Positions 31,261-41,775 of a stretch of DNA of 64,000 bases are shown here, in pieces. The stretch is from Actinomucor elegans (taxonomy: Eukaryota; Mucoromycota; Mucoromycetes; Mucorales; Mucoraceae), in contig JAMSLZ010000019.1 in NCBI GenBank assembly GCA_026027325.1, positions 310,001 to 374,000 of the forward strand, written 5' to 3'. The notes under the pieces were generated by a model that did no database searches, was not told the DNA's origin, and worked only from the letters and a program-made list of their open reading frames with translations. Both the position numbers and the translations under genes were made by a program. How positions within the stretch are numbered: the first letter of the stretch is position 1; every line of letters starts with the position of its first letter.

Positions 31261-32400
31261 TTTAGACGCTTTACACGCTTAATTATTGGTCTAAACTGAT
31301 GGTATGTACTGCTTTCAATTGGTTTATATTATATCTTTTTTATTGTTATGTTTATACTTCATTGGCCCATATATCATTATAAATAAGTTTTGTAATTTTT
31401 CAATTGGTTTTTATTTTAATCAAATTGAATGTTCATTTGCTCGATTCAAATCAAATAGAACTATAATTATCGCTATTATAAGCGCAGAACTATAGCAATA
31501 TAGACTCGTATATATAGCAAAATTTGATACTACACTATTGGCTAGCGTTTCCAGATATCAAGCTTCAGTATACTCACCTTGAGATCGAGGGAAAAGAGAG
31601 AGCAGCAGCCAGCCAAGTCATTTTTACATATTCTAGTTAATAAACAAGCGTTAGTAATAAGCATTGAACACAAATATTCAATCTAATTACCTTAATAAAT
31701 GCGATTTGAGACTAATCGTCAGCCATGATCGAACAAGTACGCGAATTAAAACTAATGAAAGAATGAAATTAATAAAGAGTTGGGAAGATTGTTCAGTTTT
31801 AGTTTATAACTTACATTGATTAGAGGGAAAAGCTAATAGTATTTAGCCTAAAAGTTGTATGTTAGATAATGTCAAAAAAAAAGGATCTGTTAAGCATACC
31901 TTGAAATTACGACACCAAATAGACATTACTAGTCCAATACAAGATCGAAACTAAGAACACATTGAATGGAAGAATGCTAGAAGATAGTCAGGAATACATA
32001 ATTTCAAACTTCAAAGTAGTAAGTTAATTTACCTTGCGCAGTAGTAAATGTGTTCGTTATTCTGCTTCTAATGGAAAAATATTAGTGTTAATTCATTTAA
32101 ATCGTAGAGTACAATACTATGTTTAGCTTTGCTATCTATAAATGTATTGTTACAGTAGCAGCCTTTGACATTCATCATTAAGATATCTAAGTTAAAAAAA
32201 CCAGTTAGAAAAAAAGGGTTGTTTTTGTGCAGCAAGAATAGTTTAGAATCACCAGATATATGAGTCTTGAAAAAGTCAACAGGGTTTTTGAACAAATGCA
32301 TTGGCATATACTAGGATAGAACAATAATCGTCCAGAAGATTAAAGGTTGAAGTGAAAGAATACGCAGCAGAAGAAGATAGAAAAGAAGCTAAAAAAAATT
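31261..32400. other. K2 non-coding region
   Basis: AT-rich with no gene. The open frames at 31304-31495 and 32068-32307 have no recognisable features. Confidence 0.5.
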
Positions 32401-32407
32401 TTTTTTA

Positions 32408-32476
32408 TTACTACGCATACTAATTATATTGATGTCTACTACGCATACTTATTACCTTCGCGTTTACTACGCACAT
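32408..32476 (+). promoter_or_regulatory. Three TACTACGCA repeats upstream of the companion gene
   Basis: TACTACGCATAC near 32409 and 32437 and TACTACGCACAT near 32465, spaced ~28 bp, end about 125 bp before the ATG. They may be promoter sites or element-protein binding sites. Confidence 0.5.
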
Positions 32477-33754
32477 TTATTATGTCCGCAATATCATTAA
32501 ACCAATGAAAGGAAGCTGCCAAATAACTATTTAATGCTGTAAGCCGTAGCAACTTCCTTAACCCATCTTTATTACAAACCTTTTATTTGAAAAACAAAAA
32601 ATGTCCAACAATAACGGTATCCCCAATGTCCTGAACGTTGCTTCTTCTGCTCGTAGAACTATATCTCCTAGATATAGAAACAGAAATTCATCTATTGAGG
32701 ATGAATTGATAGTTCTTCAGGAACGACTTGCTCAAGTCGAAAAAAATGGCCAACGCACTGAAGAACTATTGAAGAAACAAATCGAGCTTAATCAAGCATA
32801 CGAAGAGAAGCTTACTATTCTTCAAGCCAATTACTGCAGCACCAACAAGAGTAATAAGAAAAGTAGTCGAAGACCATCCTTTCATGGCTGCCAGAAAGAT
32901 CAAAATGCTCTGACGGTAAATCATTATAATATGTTAATAAATGCATCACCATACAAATGTATTAACGTTTGTTTCACAATACTGTATACATAGTCGCGCC
33001 TTCGAACAATTGAAACCTCTATAATCAATGACAGAAAGTTGAATTGGAATGTAAACGGCTCGTTAAAGGGTGATGAAACGAATCATCGTCTTTTGATTGC
33101 CATGGAGAACAAAGCAATGGATGATCTGTTGATCAACAAAGCAGTTGTGGGCTGCAATTGGGATCTTCATCAAAAGAAGCAATTTATCGAGGATTATTAT
33201 AGAAAGAGACTGGAGTTTGCCAAGAAGAAGGCAAATAATGAAAAAGCTGGCCCAGAAGTAAAAGATGCAAAGAAAAAGGCAAATGCGTACAAGTCTAGAA
33301 AAGATAGAGTAAGCTTAATTGATTGATATCATTTGAAATCAGACTTAACCATTTAATACTAATAGCTAAAAAGAAATCGTACTACTGCCTTTAACATGCA
33401 TCAAAATCATTTTGGGCTGAATGGCTTTAATATTAACGGGTGATTACCAAACGAGGTCTCAGATTTAATTTATACTAATAATACATAATATTTTATTTTA
33501 CACTTCATAGGGAAATGCTTAACATTTTTTGTTTTTTAAGCTTTTAATATGACCAATAAATATATCAAAAAGTATTTAAATAATTACTATTACTAATTTC
33601 TAAAATAATTCTTTTTTTCATATTTTTATCATAAATTCTACTTTTTCCTTTATTTTCAATATTTTATTTTGTTTTTCTATTAAAACTATTTAATTTTATA
33701 TATCAAGTAATAGATAATAAAAATATTAATTAAAAATATATAATAACAATAAAA

Positions 33755-33944
33755 TTATATTTAAAATGTTTCTCATATGATGAATATAATGAAAATTTAT
33801 TAGAAATAGATATTGTGAAGGAAGAAATAAAAAACTTAGAAAATAAAAATTTAATTTAGATAATAATTATCAGCATGATATAAATGTTAAAATTAATGGA
33901 ATATATATTGAAAAATTTAATTTAGAAAATATATTTAAATTATA
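33755..33944 (+). pseudogene. Broken AT-rich passenger frame in Merlin-2
   Basis: Coding-like codons (SYDEYNENLLEIDIVKEEIK, then INGIYIEKFNLENIFKL) are broken by a stop or shift near 33859. Nothing recognisable. Confidence 0.3.
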
Positions 33945-34236
33945 ATTTAAGTTTTTTCATGATGGGTGCGATTTCATCAAGTATCATATTATTCTTATTA
34001 TCTAATGTTTTTCTTTTTATACCTTTGTTTTTATCTTTATTATATGTCTTAAATTCATATACTTTTCTTAATCTTTTATTTGAACCATTTTTTTTCATGT
34101 AGATTTCATAACACCCATCTGTTTGCTTTATTTTGTATTCTGCTAAATCATATTTTTTCATATCTTTTATAATTATACTTCGTTTAATATTGTATTTATA
34201 TTTATCATCTACAATAATATTAAATATTTCATCCAT
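33940..34236 (-). CDS. Hypothetical basic protein in Merlin-2
   Basis: This 98-aa frame starts MDEIFNIIVDDKYKYNI, is Lys-rich and ends APIMKKLKL. Base composition is the same AT-rich type as the neighbouring transposase, so it probably came with the element. Function unknown. It lies downstream of the transposase on the same strand, with ~270 bp between. Confidence 0.4.
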   Translation of the reverse strand: MDEIFNIIVDDKYKYNIKRSIIIKDMKKYDLAEYKIKQTDGCYEIYMKKNGSNKRLRKVYEFKTYNKDKNKGIKRKTLDNKNNMILDEIAPIMKKLKL

Positions 34237-34507
34237 TTCTTTTTTATATTATTACTTTTTCAATTTTTTTTATTTTTTTATAATAGATATATTTAATCCC
34301 ACTCATAATGTAATACCCAATTGTCTCTGATCTATTACATAATCATTGTGTCTTAAATAGGCTAGTTTACTGACTTAGTCAGGTCCTTGTAATAAGAATA
34401 ATGAATATCAAATATGCATTTCACATTTATAACTATCAATATATTTTCTATCATATTTTTAATAAATATAAAAATTCAATTTTTTGCATTTTTTATGTAA
34501 ATTAAAA

Positions 34508-35389
34508 TTAATCCTTTAAAAACTTTTTCCATACGTTATACTCTCTATTTTTCTTACGCCATTGATATTCTTTTAAATACAATACTATATCTTTTTTATT
34601 TCTATTTCGTGGTATTATACTTTGCTTTAAGCCATTCCATGTGCCTTCAATTGTATTTGTATGCACACCTGTATTTGGATCTTTAAAATGCTTTGAATGA
34701 TTTACAGTTAAATGTTTGTATCCTATATTTTTCAAGTTATTATACCCTTTCCATAAATCCGTATATATTGTTGTACCTTTTTTTACATATCTTTTTATAA
34801 TTAAATCAATATTATCAACATTTCTTTCTTCAATGGGTAATAAAAACATTTTTTTGTTTTCATTTTTTATTTTATTTTTTAGCATACTTCTTTCGATACC
34901 ACCAATTACCCAAGCACCTTCTACCTTATGCCCCTTATTATATTTTCTTTTTGCAATTTTACTTTCATCGATTTCTACAATTTTATTTCTACCTCCAATT
35001 TTAATATTTCTGTTACCTAACAATTGTTTATTTTTCAAGTATTTTCTGAATATTTTATTGTATGATGACACTGTATTTTTGCTAATTTGCAAACTTGATG
35101 CTATAAAGGAAGAAGGTGCTTTTCCAAGAAAAAGATATAATATGTGTAATTGAGTATTTAAAGGTAAAGTTAAATTATTAAAAATTGTTCCTTTCAATGG
35201 TGATATTGCTTTCCTACATTTATAATATCTACAAACATATAATTTTTTATTTAAGTTTAATTTAGTTTCATGTTCACATTTATTACACTTTATATGTTTA
35301 TTAACGTAATCATTACTAATTAAATATAATAGTGCTTCTTTTTCATCGTCGAATATTTTTTTTAAAGATTTATATGGTTCTATAAACAT
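34508..35389 (-). CDS. IS1595-like (Merlin) transposase, intact frame
   Basis: The frame is open from the antisense of the companion gene, so I chose the first Met inside the element (35389, MFIEPYKSLKKIFDD), giving 293 aa. A zinc ribbon (IKCNKCEHETKLN and YVCRYYKCR) is followed by an HTH (LQISKNTVSSYNKIF). The catalytic triad is D in VEIDESKIAKRKYNKGHK, D in TIYTDLWKGYNN, and E in NTIEGTWNG. It is single-exon, unlike the Merlin at 13658, and far more AT-rich. The two are distant relatives. Activity is possible, but the element ends are degenerate. Confidence 0.85.
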   Translation of the reverse strand: MFIEPYKSLKKIFDDEKEALLYLISNDYVNKHIKCNKCEHETKLNLNKKLYVCRYYKCRKAISPLKGTIFNNLTLPLNTQLHILYLFLGKAPSSFIASSLQISKNTVSSYNKIFRKYLKNKQLLGNRNIKIGGRNKIVEIDESKIAKRKYNKGHKVEGAWVIGGIERSMLKNKIKNENKKMFLLPIEERNVDNIDLIIKRYVKKGTTIYTDLWKGYNNLKNIGYKHLTVNHSKHFKDPNTGVHTNTIEGTWNGLKQSIIPRNRNKKDIVLYLKEYQWRKKNREYNVWKKFLKD

Positions 35390-35941
35390 CTGCAATTTTA
35401 TTAAATCCTTTTTATTTTTAATTTTAATTTGTAAAAAAAATTCAATTTTTTCATATAACAATAAAATTTGTGGTAGTAGGAGTTTCAATATGGACCTGAG
35501 AGTTCCTTTGGGATACATCCATATTAACGACTGCCAGATCTTGCTTCAAGCTGCCTGTATGTCTGATGAAGAAGATAATGATGGTGATCGAAAGACCATC
35601 AGACGCATTCGTCCTTGTTGGAGATCACAAAAGGTAAATATGCGTAAATTATAAACTATCTGATAGATACTTATCTTGTATAATATATGTCTAGGCTGAC
35701 GAGTTCTATGATCTTTGCGACCGTTTGTTTGCCTCAAATCGTCAATCAGAGACGGAGAGTAAGCCTCGTCTCCCTATTCGCAGCACGGAAGATTCATTAA
35801 ACCAAAAAATCTTCAAAAAGCTTCCAACATGGGCTGTTGATCCAAGCTATAAAATAATACCAATTAGATATAAATAAAAATGCCCATAATACTTATCATC
35901 TCACCTTGTGTTTCACTAAAAATGTATCCATAAATCCATCA

Positions 35942-36763
35942 TCAAATAATCATTGCATTATCTAATTTATTAAAAACCTTTCGAGGCAGAAAAAGAACGA
36001 TGTTGATATTAGTCAAATATTCCATCTTCATGTGAATACCCGAGTAAAGTTTGTGTACTGGCAATATACAGTCTTGAGACATGTCTTCAAACTTATTTTG
36101 CCAACAGGATACGTTATTACCATTGTATGATGACAAGTCTTCTGTACCTGGATTTGGATACTTGAACCACCGTACAAAAGCAAACATATGGTCTAACAAT
36201 CCATTTTCTTCGTCTTCCTCAACACTTTCGACTTCTTGAGTATGTTGAAAAAAGAATTGAATCTGACCAGGTCGAAGCTCCAACACGCCATTGTCATTGT
36301 AATGGTAGGCACAGAAATAAGTATTTTTGTTTCTATTTGCTTCTGCAGAGTAATATTTGTATCCAAGAATTTGTATACGATCAAACCGTTTGATGGTATT
36401 TTTGACCGTTATTTCGTTATATTCTATCATGTCGTCGTCTCGTTTCAAAAGAAAGCCATAAACATCACAGTAGTATTCAACAAGACAACTATATTCATCC
36501 AGTGTCTGTCCTTGCTCGATTATCTTGTTTAAATTCGTGGAATTGCTGCATGACCAACGAATGGAGTTCAAGCTGAACTGCGGTAAAGGCTCCAAGCCAC
36601 TGCAGTACTCGTTATCATTAGTTGGTGCTTCAGAATACTTCATACACTGAAATAATTCTTCTGATGGTTCAATCGAAACAGATTCAAGAGAATCAACTGC
36701 ATTGCTGAGATTTAAGAAAAGCCTTTTGATTTCTTGGTAAGAGTTGTTGTTAACGTTATTCAT
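35942..36763 (-). CDS. C-terminal region of CACTA K2 transposase (separate frame)
   Basis: This 273-aa frame starts MNNVNNNSYQEIKRLF and contains ILGYKYYSAEANRNKNTYFC, RPGQIQFFFQHTQ and MFAFVRWFK, which I associate with the C-terminal part of this transposase type. The related region in K1 is continuous with the core, so in K2 it is either a downstream part cut off at the stop at 36888 or a second gene. A purine-rich tract (36784-36824) and TATATAT lie just upstream of its ATG. It converges with the companion gene, leaving 64 bp between stops. Confidence 0.6.
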   Translation of the reverse strand: MNNVNNNSYQEIKRLFLNLSNAVDSLESVSIEPSEELFQCMKYSEAPTNDNEYCSGLEPLPQFSLNSIRWSCSNSTNLNKIIEQGQTLDEYSCLVEYYCDVYGFLLKRDDDMIEYNEITVKNTIKRFDRIQILGYKYYSAEANRNKNTYFCAYHYNDNGVLELRPGQIQFFFQHTQEVESVEEDEENGLLDHMFAFVRWFKYPNPGTEDLSSYNGNNVSCWQNKFEDMSQDCILPVHKLYSGIHMKMEYLTNINIVLFLPRKVFNKLDNAMII

Positions 36764-38235
36764 AATGTTATATAACTTTTTTTTAAAAAAAAAAAGAGAG
36801 AGAAGGAGAGAGAAAGAAAGAAAATGCTTTTGACAGAATATATATCAAATTAGTACAAGAATACACTTGTGACTTAAATTATTTATTCTATATATACTTT
36901 TCAAAAAGGCCCGCATAATCTTCAGCATGAATTATTCGAAGCATTTGAACCATAAAGGTTTTTTCAAATCCCTTTTTATGATTTGTTCGAACCATTTTAA
37001 CAAACATATTATAACGTTCGAAATTAAACGCCCAAAAACAGGAAATAGGACCGTACATTCGTATACACTCTGCAAGATGGAGATGAAAGTGCATATTAGA
37101 GGTGACATTGCGCTTTCCATACAAATGCTCAAAACCAATGCAGAACTCTCGCAACTTTGCATGGCAAGTGTCAATGTCAGTCAAACGAATAATGTTTCTT
37201 TCCAAGATTTGCAAAGCATCAACAAAAAGCATAAAATTGTTGAATCGTTCAGTATCAAGTACTTGTCTTAAGATCAGTGGAGACATTGTTGAGCACCAGA
37301 TTTTCCATTCGGCTGCTTTCAAATACGAAAAACCTGGTCCGATGTTAATTTTTCTGACAATAGATCGACCATCGCTTTCATCCTTGAACGAAAAATTGGA
37401 GAAGAAATCTTCAAATCTTGCAAGACTTTGCTTATCAATCAATGGCTCTGCTGTTGATCGTTTTACCCAGCTGTTTCTTGTATCTCTGGATAACCACAAG
37501 TTCATCATATGTTTAGCGGTACCAAGATAGAGATTGTGCATTGGTTCAATAACAGTGAATGCGGGCGCGTCAAAGTAAGGCAATTTATGTAAAGAACTAT
37601 AGCGTGTACCATTTGCGTCTTCTAACGGCTTTACATTTTGTCCAGAATCTTTCTTGATTTTCCACGCTTCTGCTTCTGATTTATTCTCTTCTTTAGTGCG
37701 AAGGATCCAATCATCACTATTCCAACCAGACCAGTCTCTTCTACCTTCATTAGCAAGGATGTTAAACCTGGATTTGCAACGATGGCAGCCACAGATAGCA
37801 TGGAATGAGACAAATCCAGAAGTTTTTTTTGCAGCAGGTAAATCACAACATACCATGGAAAGTGCAGCCTTGACCTTTTGCGCTTGGATCTGTCCATCTG
37901 GCATCATTGCATTCATTGTAACACCGTTCATCAGCAGCAAGAGCTCATCAACTAGAGGATCTAAATAATGGTTCATGTCTGAGGTAGAAGGCTCTTTAGG
38001 GCCTGGAATAATGCCTACGAGTACAAGATTCCTTTTGAGATCGCGACCATCGGCTTTGGGAAGATTTTGAATGGTCATATAGATGCTACCACAAGAACCA
38101 CCAGAAGATCCATCAACATTGTACCAATCGACGTTTAAAGTAAGCATCAGGTTAAATATAGATTGAGAAGTGAATGCAGGAAGATTAGGCCCTAACGAAA
38201 AATTCTTGAATACAGATCCATCATAAATATCATAT

Positions 38236-38456
38236 GAAGAACATTTAGTATTACAGAAATATGTTCAAAATAGTACAATATATAAAAAAATTAGGAAATA
38301 ATAGATTTTTTTGAATACAAATAATAATATAAATAAATTTTATTCTAAAATAGAACAAGTAACCAACATTTTATTTATGGATAAAAAGGCAACATTATAT
38401 TTATGCCTTGATTTTTTAGGAAAGTTAAAAATATTAAGTAGTTGTAAATGTTTATC
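38236..38456 (+). repeat. F3 terminal unit, left copy
   Basis: The ends GAAGAACATTTA and TAAATGTTTATC are imperfect inverted repeats. It contains a short frame MDKKATLYLCLDFLGKL, comparable to that in the F1 units. Confidence 0.9.
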
Positions 38457-38611
38457 TTGTCCTATTTTTAGACTTCCATTGCGTTTAATCACATTGAGAA
38501 ATCTAAAAACAACTTCCTTGGCATCTAATTCTTGGCATGATATTTTGGAAAATATAAAAGTATCTATAATATTTGAGAATTATTTTTAAAATAACATCAA
38601 TATTATATTTA

Positions 38612-38980
38612 ATGGAAAAAATCTATTATTATGCTGTGGTTTTAACTCTAAATCCTGAAAAAAAAGATGTCAAGAATAAATCATCCGAAATATTAAACAA
38701 GAAAATACTGCAATGGGTTGGAAATATAAAAAATATTGATAAAATTTTATATAGTGGTCCTTTCTATGATGTTGGTGAAAACAATACAAATATCCATGCC
38801 AATTTAGTGATAAAAACAATTTTAGATGATAACGAAAAAGTTAGAAATGAATATTTCAAATCCTGGTGTTTAAGAAAAGGATATGTTAGTATTAAAGAAA
38901 TTTATAATTTTAAATCATGGTTAGATTATGCAAAAAGAAATCATAAGTTCTTGGAAAATATAGAAAATATTAAAAATTGA
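38612..38980 (+). CDS. Accessory protein of F3, full length
   Basis: This 122-aa frame starts MEKIYYYAVVLTLNPEKKDV. It is clearly homologous to the F1 protein at 11002 (shared YSGPFYD, NNTN.HANLVIKT, YFKSW.LRKGY.SIKEI). It keeps a C-terminal helix lost in F1 (FKSWLDYAKRNHKFLENI). The alternation of hydrophobic beta-like stretches and the conserved YYAVVLTL and HANLVIKT blocks suggest a small alpha/beta nucleic-acid-binding fold, possibly Rep/HUH-like. The catalytic pattern is incomplete, so this is unproven. It lies ~90 bp before the transposase on the same strand. Confidence 0.7.
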   Translation: MEKIYYYAVVLTLNPEKKDVKNKSSEILNKKILQWVGNIKNIDKILYSGPFYDVGENNTNIHANLVIKTILDDNEKVRNEYFKSWCLRKGYVSIKEIYNFKSWLDYAKRNHKFLENIENIKN

Positions 38981-39070
38981 ATTTTCATATATAAATAAAA
39001 GTTTATTAAATATAGAAAATATTAAAAATTGAATTTCTCTTTATATAAAAATACATCATTTTATTTGTTT

Positions 39071-40506
39071 ATGAACACTCATATAGACTTATTAATTGAA
39101 AATGAATACAGAAATATTTACAATAGGTATTGGAAATTTATGAAAAATGAATATATATATAAAGTTGAATTGAAATATCATAGATCTAAAATAACGAGTA
39201 TACCAAATATTGATAGAATTAAAAAAAATATATATATTAAATTAGGAAGTATTGCTCCATTTGTATTTTTGACAGATTTATGTAACAATATAAAACTACC
39301 AGGTCCATATATAACAGCAGATAAAGTATTGATATTATTAGAACATTTATTAAATGGAAAATCTATAAATGAAATGGAAATGTATATTCCATCTACTAGT
39401 TTTTATAAATTATATCAATCATTATATATAAATAATTATGATTTATTGGAAAAATGGATAAATAATAAATTAGAAAAATGTTTTTCTACACATACATTGA
39501 GATTACTTTGTGCTAAGAAATTTAATCCAATGATGTTAGATAATGTAACATTACTAATTGATGGTCACCATAATCGTATAACATATCAAGATATTAATCT
39601 AGATAAAAAGAGTTATTCTCGTATAAATTAAAAAGAAATGGATTAAATACACAATTTATTATAGATATTAATAGAATATGTGTTTATATATCTGATTCCT
39701 TACCTTGTAGAAATAATACTGATGATAAAATGCTTTTAGACATAAATATCAATAAGTTTTATAATGAAATAGATTGTATATGTTTTGATGGATTATATGA
39801 AAACACAGTAAAAGAATTTATAGAAAAATTTAGTAATATTGGATTTAATATATCCTTGAAAAATTTTTGCTATCCTATAAAAAAAGATAAAGGAGTTGAA
39901 TTAACCATAGATGAAAAAAAATTCAATGAAGAATTAGGTGGATTAAGGTCAAAAATAGAAAAATATTTTGCAGAATTAGGTAGTATTTTTAAAAGATTTA
40001 GTGGACAAAATAAGATTAGAATAACAGATAATAAGACATATAATATACAGCTAAAATTAGCAATAGTATTACTGAACATAAAATATTTTACAGAGTTATT
40101 TGGAATTGAAGAAAATGCCCATTACAACAAATGGCTAAATGATAATTTTGATTATTATTATAAAAATAATATTGAAATGAATAAAGAAGTAACATTAAAA
40201 ACACAATATAAAATAGAAAATATCGTTGATATAAAATCATTACAAAATCAATTTTTAAATAATTTAAATATAAATGAAGTGAATATAGATATTATGGATC
40301 AAATGGAGGAAGATATCACTAGTAATAATGATCAAAATATATATGAAATACAATATATAATTAAACACAAAAAAGTAAAGAACTTATATGAATATTTTGT
40401 AAAATGGAAAAAGTATGGTAAAGAACATAATTCATGGGTAAAAGAAAAAGATTTTACATCACATGATACTATTTTGAATTATTGGAAATCAATAGAAAAT
40501 AATTAA
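39071..40506 (+). pseudogene. F3 DDE transposase with chromodomain, one frameshift
   Basis: It starts MNTHIDLLIENEYRN. The first catalytic Asp is in LLIDGHHNRITY. A one-base loss in an A run near 39607 shifts the frame before YKLKRNGLN. The second part has D in CICFDGLYEN, E in LRSKIEKYFAELGSIFKRF, and a chromodomain (YFVKWKKYGKEHNSWV) at the end. Apart from this single homopolymer shift, which could also be a sequencing error, it aligns over its whole length with F2 (16638-18134). Confidence 0.85.
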
Positions 40507-40517
40507 TCAATTAATAA

Positions 40518-40738
40518 GAAGAACATTTAGTATTACAGAAATATGTTCAAAATAGTACAATATATAAAAAAATTAGGAAATAATAGATTTTTTTGAATAC
40601 AAATAATAATATAAATAAATTTTATTCTAAAATAGAACAAGTAACCAACATTTTATTTATGGATAAAAAGGCAACATTATATTTATGCCTTGATTTTTTA
40701 GGAAAGTTAAAAATATTAAGTAGTTGTAAATGTTTATC
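40518..40738 (+). repeat. F3 terminal unit, right copy
   Basis: Direct repeat of 38236-38456; no difference seen by eye. Confidence 0.9.
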
Positions 40739-41775
40739 TATAGATAGCCATCCAAGGAAGGACGTGAACACCATTTCGAGATTTCTCTGACAAAATTTGG
40801 ACGCATAAACATTTTTTTGAGAGTGGAAATAATAGAATTGTATGGATACACCTTTCTTGGGACAAGATGGTTGGCTAGGGACGACTTTTCATGCAGACTT
40901 TCATTGCAAGCAATAACTGTTCTATCTGACAAAACTTTTGTGATGTGATTGCAGTATTTTTTGGAGGATGTAGGTAAATACATTTGATGGCATGTAGGAC
41001 ATACAGTATAATAGGTAATGCCATTGCAGAATACTTTTTGAGCTTGATCTCTTCTTGTTAGTGTTATGATTTTTTTAGGAAAACGAAATGGATCATTGGC
41101 AAGGTTAAGAGCAGCATTCAAAAAAGCCATAACAATTTCAGCACATTCATCAGTTAGATGGTTATTGATTCGCAACATCACAACCATAAGGTATAGGACA
41201 AAGGAGAGAGGAGAAGCCGGAAATATGTTATTAGCTATCATTGACAAAAATAAATGTGAGTATATGATATCAGTATTTAGTATGATAGCTACTAGACTTA
41301 CAAGCATTATAAAGCTCTTTTTCACGCAACTCTTGCTGTTCATTATCATAATCAAAGGAACTGGTATTGATTTCAGAATTATATCCATCATCATACATAT
41401 CAGTACCATCAGTATCATTATCAGCTACAACTATATATAAAGCAGAATTAGCACATATGTCACTAATTGATTTTAAATAGTTACCTTCTTCTTGTTGGAT
41501 AGATGAACTACTCTGTATATCATCAAAATGATCATCAGGCATGGTGGCTTGTTTACCTTCTAATGTATTTGATAAAGAATTAGATGTCATATTATGGAAA
41601 GTATTTTAATATCAACAAACTTGCCATTAGTTTTTTTCCAAACTTTATAATTCAAGCCATTATATGTATGTAATCTCTTGTGGAGGGTAATAGATGACAT
41701 GGAGATGAAGCGAGCTTGATAGCCTAAATACCTACATTTATCACAGTGGCAATAATAGGAAGTGGTTGATTTCAT

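Larger units (their letters stand above)
33438..35483 (-). mobile_element. Merlin-2 (IS1595-like) transposon, AT-rich
   Basis: It interrupts the companion gene. The gene sequence at the two sides overlaps (TTTAATATT and TTCAATATG), probably a diverged ~9-bp duplication as Merlin makes. The ends are only weakly inverted (TGATTACCAAA against CTACTACCACAA). Confidence 0.65.
32601..35877 (+). pseudogene. K2 companion protein gene, split by Merlin-2
   Basis: Exons 32601-32915 (MSNNNGIPNVLNVA), 32994-33308 and 33366-33437 are joined by GT..AG introns in phase 0. The frame reaches GLNGFNIN and then Merlin-2 interrupts. Sequence resumes near 35484 (FNMDLRVPLGYIH), then an intron (35634-35694), then a last exon ending IPIRYK at 35877. 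The first exon holds a coiled coil (ELIVLQERLAQVEKNG), exon 2 a Lys-rich stretch, and the end an acidic MSDEEDNDGDRK. The position, convergent with the transposase inside a CACTA element, suggests an accessory (TNPA-like) DNA-binding role, which is inferred. I recognise no domain. Confidence 0.65.
38236..40738 (+). mobile_element. Terminal-direct-repeat chromodomain transposon F3
   Basis: Two direct 221-bp units (38236-38456, 40518-40738) with no visible difference flank a core with the accessory gene and the transposase, both on +. Outer flanks are TAT (38233-38235) and TAT (40739-40741). The empty site is in K3 at 56152-56154. A solo unit is at 19942. Confidence 0.92.
36888..41775 (-). pseudogene. 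CACTA/TNP2-type transposase K2, split by F3
   Basis: It starts MKSTTSYYCHCDKCRYLG (zinc-finger-like, 41775) and has at least two short introns (one is 41278-41234 approx., GTAAGT..ATAG). The TNP2 core reads NVDWYNVDGSSGGSCGSIYM, LVGIIPGPKEPSTSDMNHYL, CCDLPAAKKTSGFVSFHAICGC, YFDAPAFTVIEPMHNLYLGT, and NMHFHLHLAECIRMYGP. F3 (38236-40738) separates SRPSLDGYL from YDIYDGSVFKNF. The uninterrupted join is seen in K3 near 56150. The long frame 38147-36888 has no internal stops, so F3 is probably the main lesion. Confidence 0.85.

Noticed and set aside
9463..40738. DIRS or Crypton (tyrosine recombinase) element for the direct-repeat structures
   Set aside because: No tyrosine recombinase frame; the three acidic motifs and inverted ends point to a DDE enzyme. 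Such elements also do not usually make 3-bp duplications.
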